Of a stretch of 64,000 nucleotides of DNA, positions 10,640 to 22,400 are shown in pieces. Position 1 is the first letter of the stretch. Each line of letters opens with the position of its first letter. Source of the DNA: Echinarachnius parma (lineage: Eukaryota > Echinodermata > Echinoidea > Clypeasteroida > Echinarachniidae); contig JBAMJV010009766.1 of the NCBI GenBank assembly GCA_037951105.1, forward strand, positions 1-64,000, in the 5' to 3' direction. The notes beneath the pieces are model-generated. The model saw only the letters and a list, made by a program, of their open reading frames with translations. It searched no databases and had not been told where the DNA came from. Made by a program: the position numbers and the translations under genes.

Positions 10640-11292
10640 CAGTCAGGACCACTTGCGCTTTTCCACTATCGGCCAAAATAGCGGAAAAGCGCTATTCCGC
10701 GATTATCACGTGATACGCAGTATTGCGTCATGTTCGGTTCCACGTGATGTGACAATGGGGATATTTGTGCAACGACTACATTAAATTAAATTACATTTAT
10801 TTTCGCCCAATGTTCTGGACAGATCATATAAATAGTAAATGTGTAGCATCCTTGACCATTAAACTAATGGTGTGTAGTTTGTCTAAATGATCTGGCCAGA
10901 ACATTTAAAGCAAATCTTGCTCGATTATGCGGGTTCATTTATCAAATAAACGGTTGATTCGCGCATAGACTTACGTGACAGGTGTTTGATGTCGTACGAA
11001 CTGGTGCGTCGCGAAATAACGAGAGAAAAGGAGGGACCGTGTGAGAGAGGCGCATAGCTCGGCATGATAAGAGAACGGCAAGATACACTTAGCACGCAGA
11101 AGGCGAGAATGGCCAACACAAAGCTGCATATATGTAAAAACACGGCTGTACAAAATTCTATTTTGTTTCGATCACCGATAGTATCGCATGGCACTATCGC
11201 CACAATATATGCGCCATCTAGCGACATTGATTGGAGAATAGCGGGAAACCGCTATTTTCACGATAGTGGAAAAGCGAAAGTGGTCCTGACTG
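10640..11292. mobile_element. CAGTCAGG-ended DNA element, copy 1
   Basis: About 32 bp of terminal inverted repeat, starting CAGTCAGGACCACTTGCGCT, flanked by TTTAA on both sides (10635-10639, 11293-11297). The paralog at about 38018-38035 lacks the insert. It contains an inner inverted repeat around 10810-10905 ('atgttctggacagatcat' against 'atgatctggccagaacat'). Copy 2 is at 58548-59227. It is non-autonomous and I cannot assign a superfamily. Confidence 0.75.
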
Positions 11293-11429
11293 TTTAAGCA
11301 TGGTAGTTTTTAATGATAGCACACGAGTTGTTGCCACCCAAATAAAAATGTTAAAATGAAACGATAATCTGTTTTGTATAATAATTACATGGACATGATT
11401 GTGTCAATATTGGACCATCTACACGCCGA

Positions 11430-11755
11430 TTACAGCTCGTTATTCCGAAGGTTCGTTAGTCAGAATGTTCGTTAATCCGAAAATGAAATGGGGTTCGTTA
11501 ATCCGAAAATGAAATGAGGTTCGATAGTCCAAACCTTCGGAATATCGAACCATATTTAATTTTCGGATAAACGAACCTTCGGAATAACGAACATTCGGAT
11601 TATTGAACCTTCGGAAGAGCAAATCTTTGGGTTAATGCAACAAAAAAAAAATCGGATTAACGAACCCTATTTCATTTTCAGATTAACCAACCCTCAGGTA
11701 TACGAAATGTGTGTGTTCGGAATAACGAACCTTCGGAATAACGAACCGCACCCCT
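11430..11755. repeat. Self-complementary TTCGGAATAACGAA-type repeat cluster
   Basis: About a dozen variants of ttcgttattccgaa / ttcggaataacgaac and 'ttaatccgaaaatgaaat' occur in both orientations, so the cluster can fold back on itself. The same repeat appears inside the 26.5-29.6 kb foldback element. No protein is encoded; open frames here are repeat artefacts. Confidence 0.7.
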
Positions 11756-12480
11756 ACACGCCCACTGAATTTATCAAAAGTTAACTAGTGCAAGTACCTT
11801 TGATAAAAGTACTGTTGCAATTAAAACGTAAGCTTGCCGTAAAGTAAAGTGAGTTTGCATTTTATCAAAATACAAAATTTCGGTGTAGCAAAGTATGGAT
11901 TGTGGGGGGGGGGGGGGGGGGGGGCAAAGGGTCACCCTCACACCACTGTGATCAAGGCTCTGTGGAGTAAAAGCTCAGGAACATATAGAACACATTGTTC
12001 ACTTTAATTAGTAAGCTCATGTTGCCCACCGTGGGGTACATTGCACCCCCCTTCCCCTGACTTTGCCCCCTTCTGAGATGATACCTGCTCCGCCACTGAG
12101 TCACAACCCGGGAAGCCATTAATTTTGTTATCAGAAATCACATCCCCATAAAAATGCCAATAATATGCTTATGACATCTACTATAATGACCTACGCTCTG
12201 TTTCGTTTGTTTTGTCATGAATGCAGTTATATATAGTATATCACCTATTACATGCATGTAAACATTATGAACAAGCATTCATTAAAATGCACGTTACTTC
12301 CTCAAAATGTAGCTTAGAACTTACAAAATACAGATGCAGGCTGGATGTCAATAACAAAAACTTCTACCAGTAAAAGGATTATCAACATGTAAAATAAAAC
12401 TCCTAACAAGTTATAGTCGAAGCCCCATCACTCCTAGCAAAGCTAAAAAAAAACGGTTATCTGACTTAGGTTTTTGAAAT
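11756..12480. other. Orphan copy of receptor-gene 5' flank
   Basis: 12040-12400 aligns with the 5' flanks of genes C (39000-39370) and D (49350-49640). Shared landmarks: 'gagtca.aacccgggaa', 'aaatcacat.cccataa', 'ttcctcaaaatgtagctta', 'gatgcaggctggatgtca' and 'cttctaccagtaaa'. No receptor exon follows before 19386. A run of about 18 G lies at 11906-11923. Confidence 0.6.
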
Positions 12481-12485
12481 TGGCT

Positions 12486-12764
12486 TTAAAGTTCCCTCAT
12501 GTAAGAGCGATCTCTGATGTACAGTTTTGCTAAAGGCGATGATTCCATAGTGTTCTCTTCATAGACTGCGAAAGCTTCTCTTTGGCATTTCCGGTTTCTA
12601 CGGCACAAGTTAAGCAATTTGGGATAATTTATCATGGTGGTCAATCGTGGACTTCCTAAAGATTCCCGTAGCTTTAATTGACCCTCCTCTCGATGACGTC
12701 TGATGATTTTACAGACCGTAAACTGCGATGTTCCAACGAAATAGTGGACATTGCTTGCTGACAC
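12486..12764 (-). pseudogene. Fragment of a Tc1/mariner-like transposase (N-terminal HTH)
   Basis: The 92-codon minus-strand frame includes VHYFVGTSQFTVCKIIRRHR, then a GSPRLTT segment. This resembles the paired-type helix-turn-helix followed by a GRPRKTT-like linker of Tc1-family transposases. The DDE/D catalytic domain is absent. It interrupts the orphan 5' flank. Assignment is by motif resemblance only. Confidence 0.4.
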
Positions 12765-12993
12765 CCGTTACTGGTGGAGCACAAGAATCGTTTGGCATGT
12801 ATTCAATGGCGTTGGACGGAGTATGGCCTAGAGAGCCTCTGTGTCGATTTTGGCTGAAAATTGTACATTCAACTCTGAGAAATAACACACATAACGATGA
12901 CTTGTGGACATACGCTTTGGAGAGGGAAAAGGGCCAATCATCAAAGGTTCTGTCTTTCAGAGCTAAAACAAAAATACTAAATTAATTGATGCA

Positions 12994-14800
12994 AATTCTC
13001 ATTGCCTGAATGGTCAGAAGCTATTATGAACCTGACATAAACCACTGTAAACCCGAAGGATACAAATCAACTTGGGGATATATGCGAGGGATCACCGAAG
13101 CGATACATCTTTTTGTAATAATTAATTCAAACATATAAAGAAACTGACCAGAAATATATTGTGATTAAAAGAAGGCAAAGCAAATGGGATTCCAACGGGA
13201 TTCGAACCCGAGACCTCCAGATTACTAGACTGGTGCTCTTCCGACTGAGCTATAGAAAACCCTAGACGGTGCTCGTCCCTGAAACCCCTTAACCCTAATA
13301 AGGCTGGGGGGGGGCATAATGGCCCCCCTCCGCAATTTTTTGTATTGCTCCAAAACGCTGTAAGATGACGCGCCGCTGCTCGGTGACTTTTTTCTTTTGG
13401 GTCTTGCGCATATTTTAAAACAAAAATTTTGAAAATCGGGCCTACCGTTACGAAGTCACTTGACCTTTTGTCTATGCATGTCAGCCCGAAAATCGCTCAA
13501 TTTCGTGATTTGTGTACAAAACATATGGAAATATCAGTTTTCGTAAAAGGAAGTATATCATTGGTTATTTGGTCTTGTTTACATTTTATATGTTTGTTTT
13601 GGGGTTCAAAATAGATGAATTATAGTAAGAAATAAAATAAACAACAAAAACAATAAAATACATAAGTAAAAAAAAAGAAGAAATACATAAGAAATTATAA
13701 AAACAATAGAAAACATAAGGAAGAACCTGGCTCTTCCAAATTTTTTTGTCGCATTATTATTCCAAATGCTCTAAAGAATATATGTATTGAAAACCAATGT
13801 TTAATTATGAAGAATATATGATTTATGGGTAAAAATATGAATTTTATGACCTTATTTGCATAAATTACCATAAATATGCAAATTAATAAATTTTTCCAAA
13901 AAGTAAAATTACCATTGTATTCTATACACTTCACTCATCATGCGTGCACATTTTCACGGCGATCGGCCGCTTCGCGGCCGAGATCTTAGGGGGGGGGGGG
14001 GCCATAATGGCCCCCCGGCCTGCTGAAGACCTCAAATAGCCCGGCCTTTTTAGGGTTAATTCTCATTGCCTGAATGGTCAGAAGCTATTATGAACCTGAC
14101 ATAAACCCGAAGGATACAAATCAACTTGGGGATATATGCGAGGGATCACCGAAGCGATACAGCTTTTTGTAATAATTAATTCAAACATATAAAGAAACTG
14201 ACCAGAAATATATTGTGATTAAAAGAAGGCAAAGAAAATGGGATTCCAATGGGATTCGAACCCGAGACCTCCAGATTGCTAGACTGGTGCTCTTCCGACT
14301 GAGCTATAGAAAACCCTAGACGGTGCTCGTCCCTGAAACCCCTTAATTCTCATTGCCTGAATGGTCAGAAGCTATTACGAACCTGACATAAACCCGAAGG
14401 ATACAAATCAACTTGGGGATATATGCAAGGGATCACCGAAGCGATACAGCTTTTTGTAATAATTAATTCAAACATTAAAAATAAACTGACCAGAAATATA
14501 TTGTGATTAAAAGAAGGCAAAGAAAATGGGATTCCAACGGGATTCGAACCCGAGACCTTCAGATTGCTAGACTGGTGCTCTATATCAGGTTCATAATAGC
14601 TTCTGACCATTCAGGCAATGAGAATTAAGGGGTTTCAGGGACGAGCACCGTCTAGGGTTTTCTATAGCTCAGTCGGAAGAGCACCAGTCTAGCAATCTGG
14701 AGGTCTCGTGTTCGAATCCCGTTGGAATCACATTTTCTTTGCCTTCTTTTAGTCACAATATATTTCTGGTCAGTTTCTTTATATGTTTGAATTAATAATT
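12994..14800. repeat. Tandem and inverted array of a tRNA-like repeat (about 290 bp)
   Basis: Three minus-orientation units (12994-13292 interrupted on its right by the 13293-14055 insertion, 14056-14346, 14343-14582) are followed by a plus-orientation run from 14583 to about 14800, forming a palindromic turn at 14582/14583. Each unit has an A-box-like TAGCTCAGTCGG and a B-box GTTCGAATCCC. The anticodon-like loop and D and T arms can be drawn, but the acceptor stem does not pair, so these are tRNA-derived repeats and not tRNA genes. Confidence 0.75.
13293..14055. mobile_element. piggyBac-like non-autonomous element, copy 1
   Basis: Begins CCCTAATAAGGC and ends GCCTTTTTAGGG, flanked by TTAA at 13289-13292 and 14056-14059. 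The intact tandem junction of the tRNA-like repeat at 14337-14350 (cccTTAAttctc) is the empty site. TTAA target use with CCCTA-type ends fits piggyBac. Inside are poly-G runs and 'ccataatggccccc'; no transposase. Sister copy at 59532-60267. Confidence 0.75.
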
Positions 14801-15645
14801 AATTTTAGTCTAAAATGATTCATTAGGCGCACAAAACAGGAACAAGATTGAAGCTGGATCTAAACAAAAAATATTCCAACTTTATGACCAACGTTGTATG
14901 TCAAGGTATATAGTATTGGGTAAACCTCCCAAAAGTTACCTTATTTAAAATAAGACTCTTACAAGAATGTAGTAATTTGTCGACACATTTAGTATTTATG
15001 TGTATGACATGCCATAATGTGTGAACTTTCCATGGTAAATGAATTTCATATGAACTATTAATGAGCAAAAACAAAATTTTTGCAGTAACTTTGTACACAT
15101 TTGAAAGTCTCTGAACACTTAAAACACTTTCAGTGCTAATAATACAACGAGGCATGTAATAAGTGCTAGACTTATAACTTAATTTTGTTTTATTTCGACA
15201 ATGTTACTAGATCCCTTCAAATTTTTGATTTTTGATATCTTGCTAGGTAACAAATTGTATGGTTAAAGTTTACTAAACTGTAAATATAATTATGAGGCAT
15301 CACGTAAATAACGGTTTGTACATGTATAAAGAACAGTGCATGAACTTCAATTTACACGCGCCATTACAAGAAATAATCGCTTTTTTGAATATGTTATGCT
15401 GGTCCATATGTTATGACTTATGTATCATATTACAGTTTGTAGTGTACTATTTCAAGCTATGCAAAAAAGTCTCAACTCATTCTTGTCAACTTTTTGGAGG
15501 TTTGACGGTGGGCGGTCAGTTATTGAAAATTATGGTGTCGTTGTTTATTTGTTGACGGTGATCTTATATTCTTTTTACATTAATTTTCTTTACAGTTTCG
15601 AATAAAAGCCGTCGCGGGAATATTGTGCGGCACTTTGACATTTTG
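14801..15645. other. Orphan 5' flank continuing into 3'-flank sequence
   Basis: 14880-15400 continues the alignment to the 5' flank of gene C ('tatgtcaaggtat.tagtatt' near 39740; 'tttacacgcgcc' near 40240). 14955-15219 is a decayed TTAAAGGGAT-family MITE, also present upstream of gene D (49740-50225). From about 15540 the sequence matches 61150-61210 and 35270-35340, i.e. 3'-flank material. No exon is present at the switch. Confidence 0.5.
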
Positions 15646-17971
15646 TAAGAGTGGTTTAATTCTCTAAACTCATTAAGTCTATAAGGCCGCTTAGCCACCC
15701 AAATAATTACAGGGACACAAGTTATACACTTCAAAGTTAACTTTATTGCTTATCTTTCAATTCAGTGGAAAGCTTCAAACAATCAAAGCCAAATGAAGAC
15801 TATAATAGTTGAGTTAATGACCCACACAAGTGAGTGCCTATATCAGTATCTAAATTGGCTACTCCTGGTAGCTAACATTCGATAAACAAAACACATGATT
15901 AAATTGGCAATAACCAATGAGGAATAGCAAAAGAAGGGTCTTGAATAAAACAACAACAAGAAAGGATTAGTTTGAGTCTTTGTTTAAGTGTCCAAAAGAC
16001 ATTAACAGGAAAGGTCACCATACATTACTGATGTGAGCGATGACGCTAATTAATGGTGACTCTACTCAATGGTGTCCAACTAGTGGGGTGTTCACAACGC
16101 GACACAGGGTGAGACGTGAACTCTTCATTACGCGAGCTGTAGCAATCGACGAGTCGGTCCTGATGACCTTGCGTTGACCTTCAGGGCGAACGCGAGACGA
16201 TCAGAGGACGATGACCATACACCACGAAGGGAAGACGAAGTTCATGTCGAGATGACGATGACACTATGACGAAACTGGAAGATGACCCTAAGGGTAGTCA
16301 AAGATGACCCTATACGGAGTCGGGGACGACCGCCATCTATAAAGAACAAACAGCCAAAGAATGGATGGCCTACCTATGTCTAAACCATATCCACATACCT
16401 ACATGAAATATTTCCTTTAAGACACTCGCTTCTAATTCACTTGACAACATCTGGCTTGAATTCACATGCAATTCATTAACCCTAAAATAATCATAGATAA
16501 TCAAAGCTTCATTCAAGCCCTTTCTCAAGTGTAAACATCAAATTAGGGCTTTACAAAGTCCTATTATTCTTACAAGATTATCAAATAACACGAGGCATTT
16601 CTCCAATTAATATATATTAACAAGCTACAAAAGTTAGAGCAACATTTTATAATGAACTCACTTCTGTCCAATATTGTTATTTTATCCTTTCCAAAAGAGA
16701 AATTAGCACCACACTTTCACTCAGATTTCTACTAACGCTGCAGTGCTTAATGCAGTCGAATTAAATTAACAGATGCAGCACCTATACAGGGTGGCCCAAA
16801 AAAAACGGAACGGGGCACTTCCCAAAATATAATACCACAATGTTTATGTTCATCGGATAGGGTGTCCTTTCCAATGAAAAACGATACCAAGAACAGTAAT
16901 TTTGGTCAGGTCGTTTTTGTTTAAGGACGCAGTGAGTGAGACCATGTCAGGTGCCGATTTATGTCGATTTCGACCTAGTCAATGCCAGTTTAACCGCACT
17001 CCTTGCCCGTAATACCATTCAGCGACCAGGCCCATTCTCTCGGCACACGGCTGAGTGCACACTAACAATAGTGCGCAATGCTCAACGATATGAACGGCGG
17101 TTCGTGCAATTCATCAAGCGCTGGCTCAATACAAATTGACAAAAAAGAGAACCTGACATGGTGTCACTCACAGGGCCCTAAAACAAAAACTACACGACCA
17201 AATTGACTGTTCTTGGTATCGTTGTTCATTTGAAAAGACACTCTATCCGATGGACATAATACATGTGTTACTTTATTTTGGGAAGTGCCCCGTTCCGTTT
17301 TTTTTTGGGCCACCCTGTATATATCAAGGTATTAAACATTGAAATGCTTATAGAACAATAATATATAAAGCAAGTAGTACTTACAATTTGGCCTCAAGGG
17401 GAAGGGAATATCAGCTTGGCACTGTCACTGCTGTTGCCACGCCCAACGACTTCAATGGGCCGTATACTACGCACACAAGCCGCTGCATGCTGCAATAACT
17501 AAATACAGTAGCAGGCTGGTATTCTGGTGGGCATCTCTGGCTGGCTTAGCCGGTGCCACTCCCTACAAATTTGGCAGAGAGCGCGAGCTACTCTGCTTCG
17601 CAGTACTTTCACGACCAACAACAAAATTAAGACTGCACTGCAATTTCATTGCCTTGCTAACACACCCAGTCCAAGTATCCACAGAACAAAGGCTCTAGGC
17701 AATTAGGGTTGCTACGCTACAACAACAACTATTGTACCTGTTCACCATGCATGGCTTGCCTGCCATGCCTTAGCAGTATACACATATAATAGCACACACA
17801 CTATCCGCTATGCCATATGTTGGCCTATACGCAATCCACACTACAGTGCACATTCCATGCACACAATGCGCATACCAAAGTGCTATACAACCGACTGGTT
17901 TGCTTAACCCACCCCATGTTTATCTATATTCTAACTCACAGATAAAGGACCTGGGAAAATCCTTACACATT
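15646..17971. mobile_element. Insertion of unknown type in duplicated flank
   Basis: The sequence left of 15645 ('actttgacattttgt') and right of 17972 ('cgtgtgtgagttatgtgc') joins into one continuous block at 35350-35390 and, in part, at 61220-61240. About 2.3 kb between is therefore inserted. It has no clear terminal repeats, target duplication or coding frame. A mariner-like MITE is nested at 16787-17317. Confidence 0.45.
16787..17317. mobile_element. Mariner-like MITE, copy 2
   Basis: Ends CAGGGTGGCCCA and its complement, with TA flanks at 16785-16786 and 17318-17319. The outer 130-150 bp on each side match copy 1 (7121-7649). The middle differs and is less palindromic. A 67-codon open frame inside (16936-17139) has no recognisable transposase motif. 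Confidence 0.8.
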
Positions 17972-19150
17972 TCGTGTGTGAGTTATGTGCACGTTGTGTG
18001 ACGTCATGGCACATACTTTTATTTTAAAATAAATATAGTGTCAAATGTGATTTAGTGTGTACTGGTCGTAATCATTCACATGTCTTTTACTTGACATATT
18101 GTAATTCACGTCGTGTCAACCTTACACGTGGTAGATAACGTAACATATCGTTTCAAACCTCTTGTTTGTTTTGACGTCATGCCATATGATTATGTTATTG
18201 TCATGATAATATAGGTTTTCCCGGTCAAATTCGTCACAACAGCAGCCAAAGTGACGATTCAATCATTTAATTTATTCGACCATTCATCCATACCTTAGGA
18301 GCATGATAACTATCTTTATTAACGATAACACACGAGAGTTATTGATTAGCAAATACATTTTACGAGTATTTCTCGAGGTTTTCCCTTTGATATGAAATGG
18401 GTTAAACATCTGTAGAACTTGTTTTCTGTTTTTTCTTCACCAATAAAGTGAGAAATATCAGGAATTGCATTAATGACCTTAATGTTGATGCATCTGTTCT
18501 CGGGATGTAAATACAATGTGTAAATACGTCCACCTGTTCACTATACCGTAATAATGTGGGTCTCATACTGCACCCCTACTTCCTCTCTCAACCCCCCCCC
18601 CCCCTCCCCCCCCCCAAAAAAAAATAATAAAAAAATAAAAAAATAAAATTAAAACCGACAGGCGAACATGATTGTTCATTCAAGTATAGTGAATGAAGAA
18701 TTATTGTATGTGTTGGTAAATTGTTATGTCTTCGGTCTGAAGATGACAACTGTGGTTCCTTTTTTAGTTTAAAAAGAAAATGAAATGAACTATCCCGAAT
18801 CTATATTGGTATCAGATCCTTAGCATGTAAATACTACAATAACATTTTCAGTCCCATTCGGGTTCGTGTCAAGTTTAAATAGTTTCTGACAATCACGAGC
18901 TTTCAAACTAAGGGGTTTCAGGGACGAATACCAGCATAAGGGCCTTCTATAGCTCAGCTGGTAGAGCACCGGTCAAGCACGGTGTCCCCTCCCCTCACGG
19001 GGTCCTTTGTCCCCCTGCCCTCCCCTCTCTCAACGTTGCCCCCTTCTTGACCACTGACACCTGCCCCGCCGCCGAACCACATCCGGGAAGGAAATTATTA
19101 AAATGCACTTCATTTCCTCAAAATGTAGCTTAATTGGTATTGGGTATGTT
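17972..19150. repeat. Duplicated flank block with tRNA-like repeat head
   Basis: Homologous to 61220-62355. The order is the same: 'gtgtgacgtcatg' near 17997, a poly-C/poly-A patch at 18593-18645, 'gcgaacatgattgttcat', the tRNA-like leader with TAGCTCAGCTGGTAGAGCAC at about 18949-18968, then the 'cacggggtcctttgtcccc' segment. 19085-19150 then matches the 5' flank of the other genes ('ttcctcaaaatgtagctta'). Confidence 0.6.
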
Positions 19151-19249
19151 TTCACTAGAAGAGCAATCAACATTCAATGGCTCGCGTTTATTAACATATT
19201 ATATACGTTCACAAATATTGTTGACAAATATTACGAGGATCTTTTAAAA

Positions 19250-19300
19250 GTGGTTGCTCGTGCTCTAGCAGTATAATATCATCTCGCGTATCATTGTGGG
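19250..19300 (+). promoter_or_regulatory. Candidate core promoter of gene B
   Basis: 'agtggtt' then 'gcagtataatatc' and 'cgcgtat' at 19250-19292, about 114 bp before the ATG. Genes C (40512-40552) and D (50555-50602) share the motif order GTGGT(C/T), (C)AGTATA(A/T), CGCGT, TTGAGTGAG. Conservation among paralogs is the only evidence. Confidence 0.35.
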
Positions 19301-19385
19301 ATATATATCTCGTTTGTGAAACATTAACAAACGTCATTTGGTGGAGAAATATTTCGGAATCATCGCTTGGGTAACACAATTGACC

Positions 19386-19479
19386 ATGGCTGCAGCAGGA
19401 ATACGAGTTACGGTGGTATTTTGGGGAATTATGATCTTGCTTTCTCTACTTATTGGTTCGGTGCAACCTGAATTGATAG
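19386..19479 (+). CDS. Gene B exon 1: signal peptide
   Basis: MAAAGIRVTVVFWGIMILLS and onward to QPELI; a hydrophobic core then a short polar end. Donor ATAG|gtaagt, phase 1. The start is the ATG aligned with those of genes C and D. Confidence 0.85.
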
Positions 19480-22400
19480 GTAAGTCATCCTGAGATTAAT
19501 ATGTTTTGTATAAGCCTAGCTACCATTGTGTATATTTAAAACGCTCTTAATTGTACGGGTATTTATCAAAGTGATCTAACTTCGTTGACATGTGTAAAAA
19601 GTGATGAATGGTTAATACAATGTATATTGTTGTTATCCAATATATCCACTGGGTTTTTTGTGCAAATTTCAATTTAAAGTTCGTATAGGCCGAGTAATAA
19701 GCATCATGCAAAGCGATATTCTCTTACTCATTTCCACTGACTTTGTACATGGTTAAGACTATCCAGTGGATAGTTTAACATCTAAACATTTCAATCGTAA
19801 ATATCATTTTAACGGAAAGGAAATTACAAACAAAAAAACGAAACCTGCCCCATGCTTCTATTGTTTATTTGAAAGCAACAAGGTATGATGGAACCGGTAA
19901 ATTGGATTTTGAGGTTTGGACAATGTTAGTATATAGATTCCTTTTAAAGGAATATTGCAGTTTAAGTCAAATTTAATTGTAACAACTAAAACTTGTATGG
20001 TATCATAACTAAAAACAAATATGACTCAACGAAGCTCGAATGGTATAGAAAAAAATAAATAACTTGAGGCTTGTTTGTATTGTAAAAGGCAGCCGTCAAC
20101 ACATTAGGGCACCCTCTAGACACCTGACAGTTTCAACCATTAATTAAAACAATTGTTAGGGTGATGTTTGGCTAAGGTAATGATTCAATAAAGATATCGT
20201 TAAAACAAAATCATGATTCTTCTTTTGCAAATGTATATAGGCATTATATATATTATCTTAAATGATTTTTATAAATGTTGGGGCCCAAGATATATTCCAA
20301 TCGAAAATGTTAATGGATATTCCAGTCTTAAAAATCAATTGCCTCTTCAAAAAATACATTTAGTTCATTGTATTACCTCACAGATAAATCACTTATTGCA
20401 GCGTCCTCTCTACAACGAACTGTATTATCCATTTAATTCTTTATAAAAGTATGTATTAATTACATCAATCATCTTACATATTATAGAGTAAAAATATAAA
20501 TAAATGTACACATCTATATTTCAGATATTCGTCTGGTTGGAGGTACAACACGGTATGAAGGGACGGTGGAGGTAACAGAAGACGGGGTCACGTGGTACAC
20601 CACGTGTGGATCATCCATCAGCTTTCTGGACGCAGCCGTAATATGCTCCCATCTGGGGTTCACCGGCACTACTCGAGGTCTAACAAGCTCTCCGTTTGGA
20701 AATAGCCTTTTGGAAATAACCGAACGTGTAATACTCAAATGTGCTTCGGGTAAGTTATCTTTTTTATAGATCCGATGTTATTCCGTTGCAGCACTGGACA
20801 CAAGTTTGATAACGTAATATTTTCTTGTTTATAATCATATTTGTTTGGCCTTTTGTTTTTATAAATGTGACGTTCGCGGGGTCGATTCCGGAGGGAAGCC
20901 CGGCTATTATAGCCCGGCTATTATAGGCATATAATAGGCCTACTGCGTGTCGGAGTAGTTTAGATGTTGCCATGTAATTGCATATCATTATAATTAATAA
21001 AGGAAACAGTTACTATTGCTATGTGTGTGTATAAATTGATGTCAAAGCATTTCGCAAGAAAAGTTATGTTTTTCACATTTACACAATTTTATAGAATCAA
21101 TTCGATTAGGAATTATTGCATAATAACAATTTCCCCCAAACAATCAGTGCACTAGCGACTAAGGCGGCACGCGACGAGCCTCCCCCGATCATCAGGTCCG
21201 GCCTGTTCTTTGTTCTACTTGTGTTTTGACTTGAATAGCCGGTAATATAGGTTTTCCCGCTCAATGTTACACTTTTATCAATCGAATTCATTAAAGGGAT
21301 AGTTCAGTTTTGGTAGGGCGCTGCATGTCACAATTTTCTTGTGAGATAATGAACAACTCAGTGTCGAATTTTAGAGAACATGCAATTTTAATGGCAGAAT
21401 AAACTTTATTTGGTCAAAATCGACCCAGAAATGTTTGAAATATCAATAGATATATCTGAAATTATAATTATTTGGGGCCCAAATAACATAATTAGATAAT
21501 GCACCTTTTCAAACAATTTCAAAAGCGTTTTTTAATAGTTGTTGAAGATCTCTTTATGTAATCATTATTTCAATAAAACATCACATGCATAATTTTGTTT
21601 TAATGGCTCTTTTTTAAAATGATAACTGGCTTTTTACTTAGTCGTTTGTAATTTTGTATATACCTTTCGAGCATGGTGGAGTTATAACTATTAGTTCATA
21701 ATGTTACTGTCCAGGTTTGGTTACTTAAGTTTAGCATTACCAAAACTGTACTACCCATTTAAGGGTCTTGCAAATCACGCATTGCCGCGTAATCGTTGGT
21801 ATCGATCTTTCAAAGTCCAAAAATGTGCGAACAAATTCCTGTACAAGTACAAACACTTCCCACTTTTTTCGAAGTGAAATCTTTTAAAAATCTGAAAAAA
21901 ATGCATAATAACAATAATGACCATACTTCTAAAGTGATATTTTAAACATCAATTTCGAACATTTCTCCACGTGGGAAGGGGTAAACCCCCTTCCACAACC
22001 TCCCCCAAATAAGTATATGCACGGACAATGTGAGCGTATTTGAGTCTGGTGTTTGTGTAAGTTCGATTGTGTTTGTATACTACATATATAGCGGTCTAAT
22101 CACGATGATTTAAGTCATGATTTCTTTAATTTAGTATTATCAAATTTCTATCCAAGGTATGCACCAGATTGCATAATTTCGAGTGAAAATTTGCAAAAGC
22201 TCCCTACCGTGGGAGCCCCCTTCAGGGGCTTCGCGCCCTCGGGCTTGGTCGCTCCGCTCCCTCGCAGTTGTGCCCCCCCCCCCCCCCCCAATCCGTTGAC
22301 TCTCGCTACGCCACTGCTTGCAGAAGTGTTGGCTACGTCACTGCACCTCAAGAGTAAGCTTGTACAGACAGATATGTGTCAGAGTAATGTTTGGCGTACA

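Noticed and set aside
13186..14720. tRNA genes (Ala- or Thr-like loops)
   Set aside because: D, anticodon and T arms can be drawn, but the acceptor stem does not pair and units are tandem with a shared non-tRNA body, so they are tRNA-derived repeats.
16936..17139. 67-codon frame inside the second mariner-like MITE as a transposase
   Set aside because: No DDE/D or helix-turn-helix motif could be recognised, and copy 1 of the MITE does not keep the frame.
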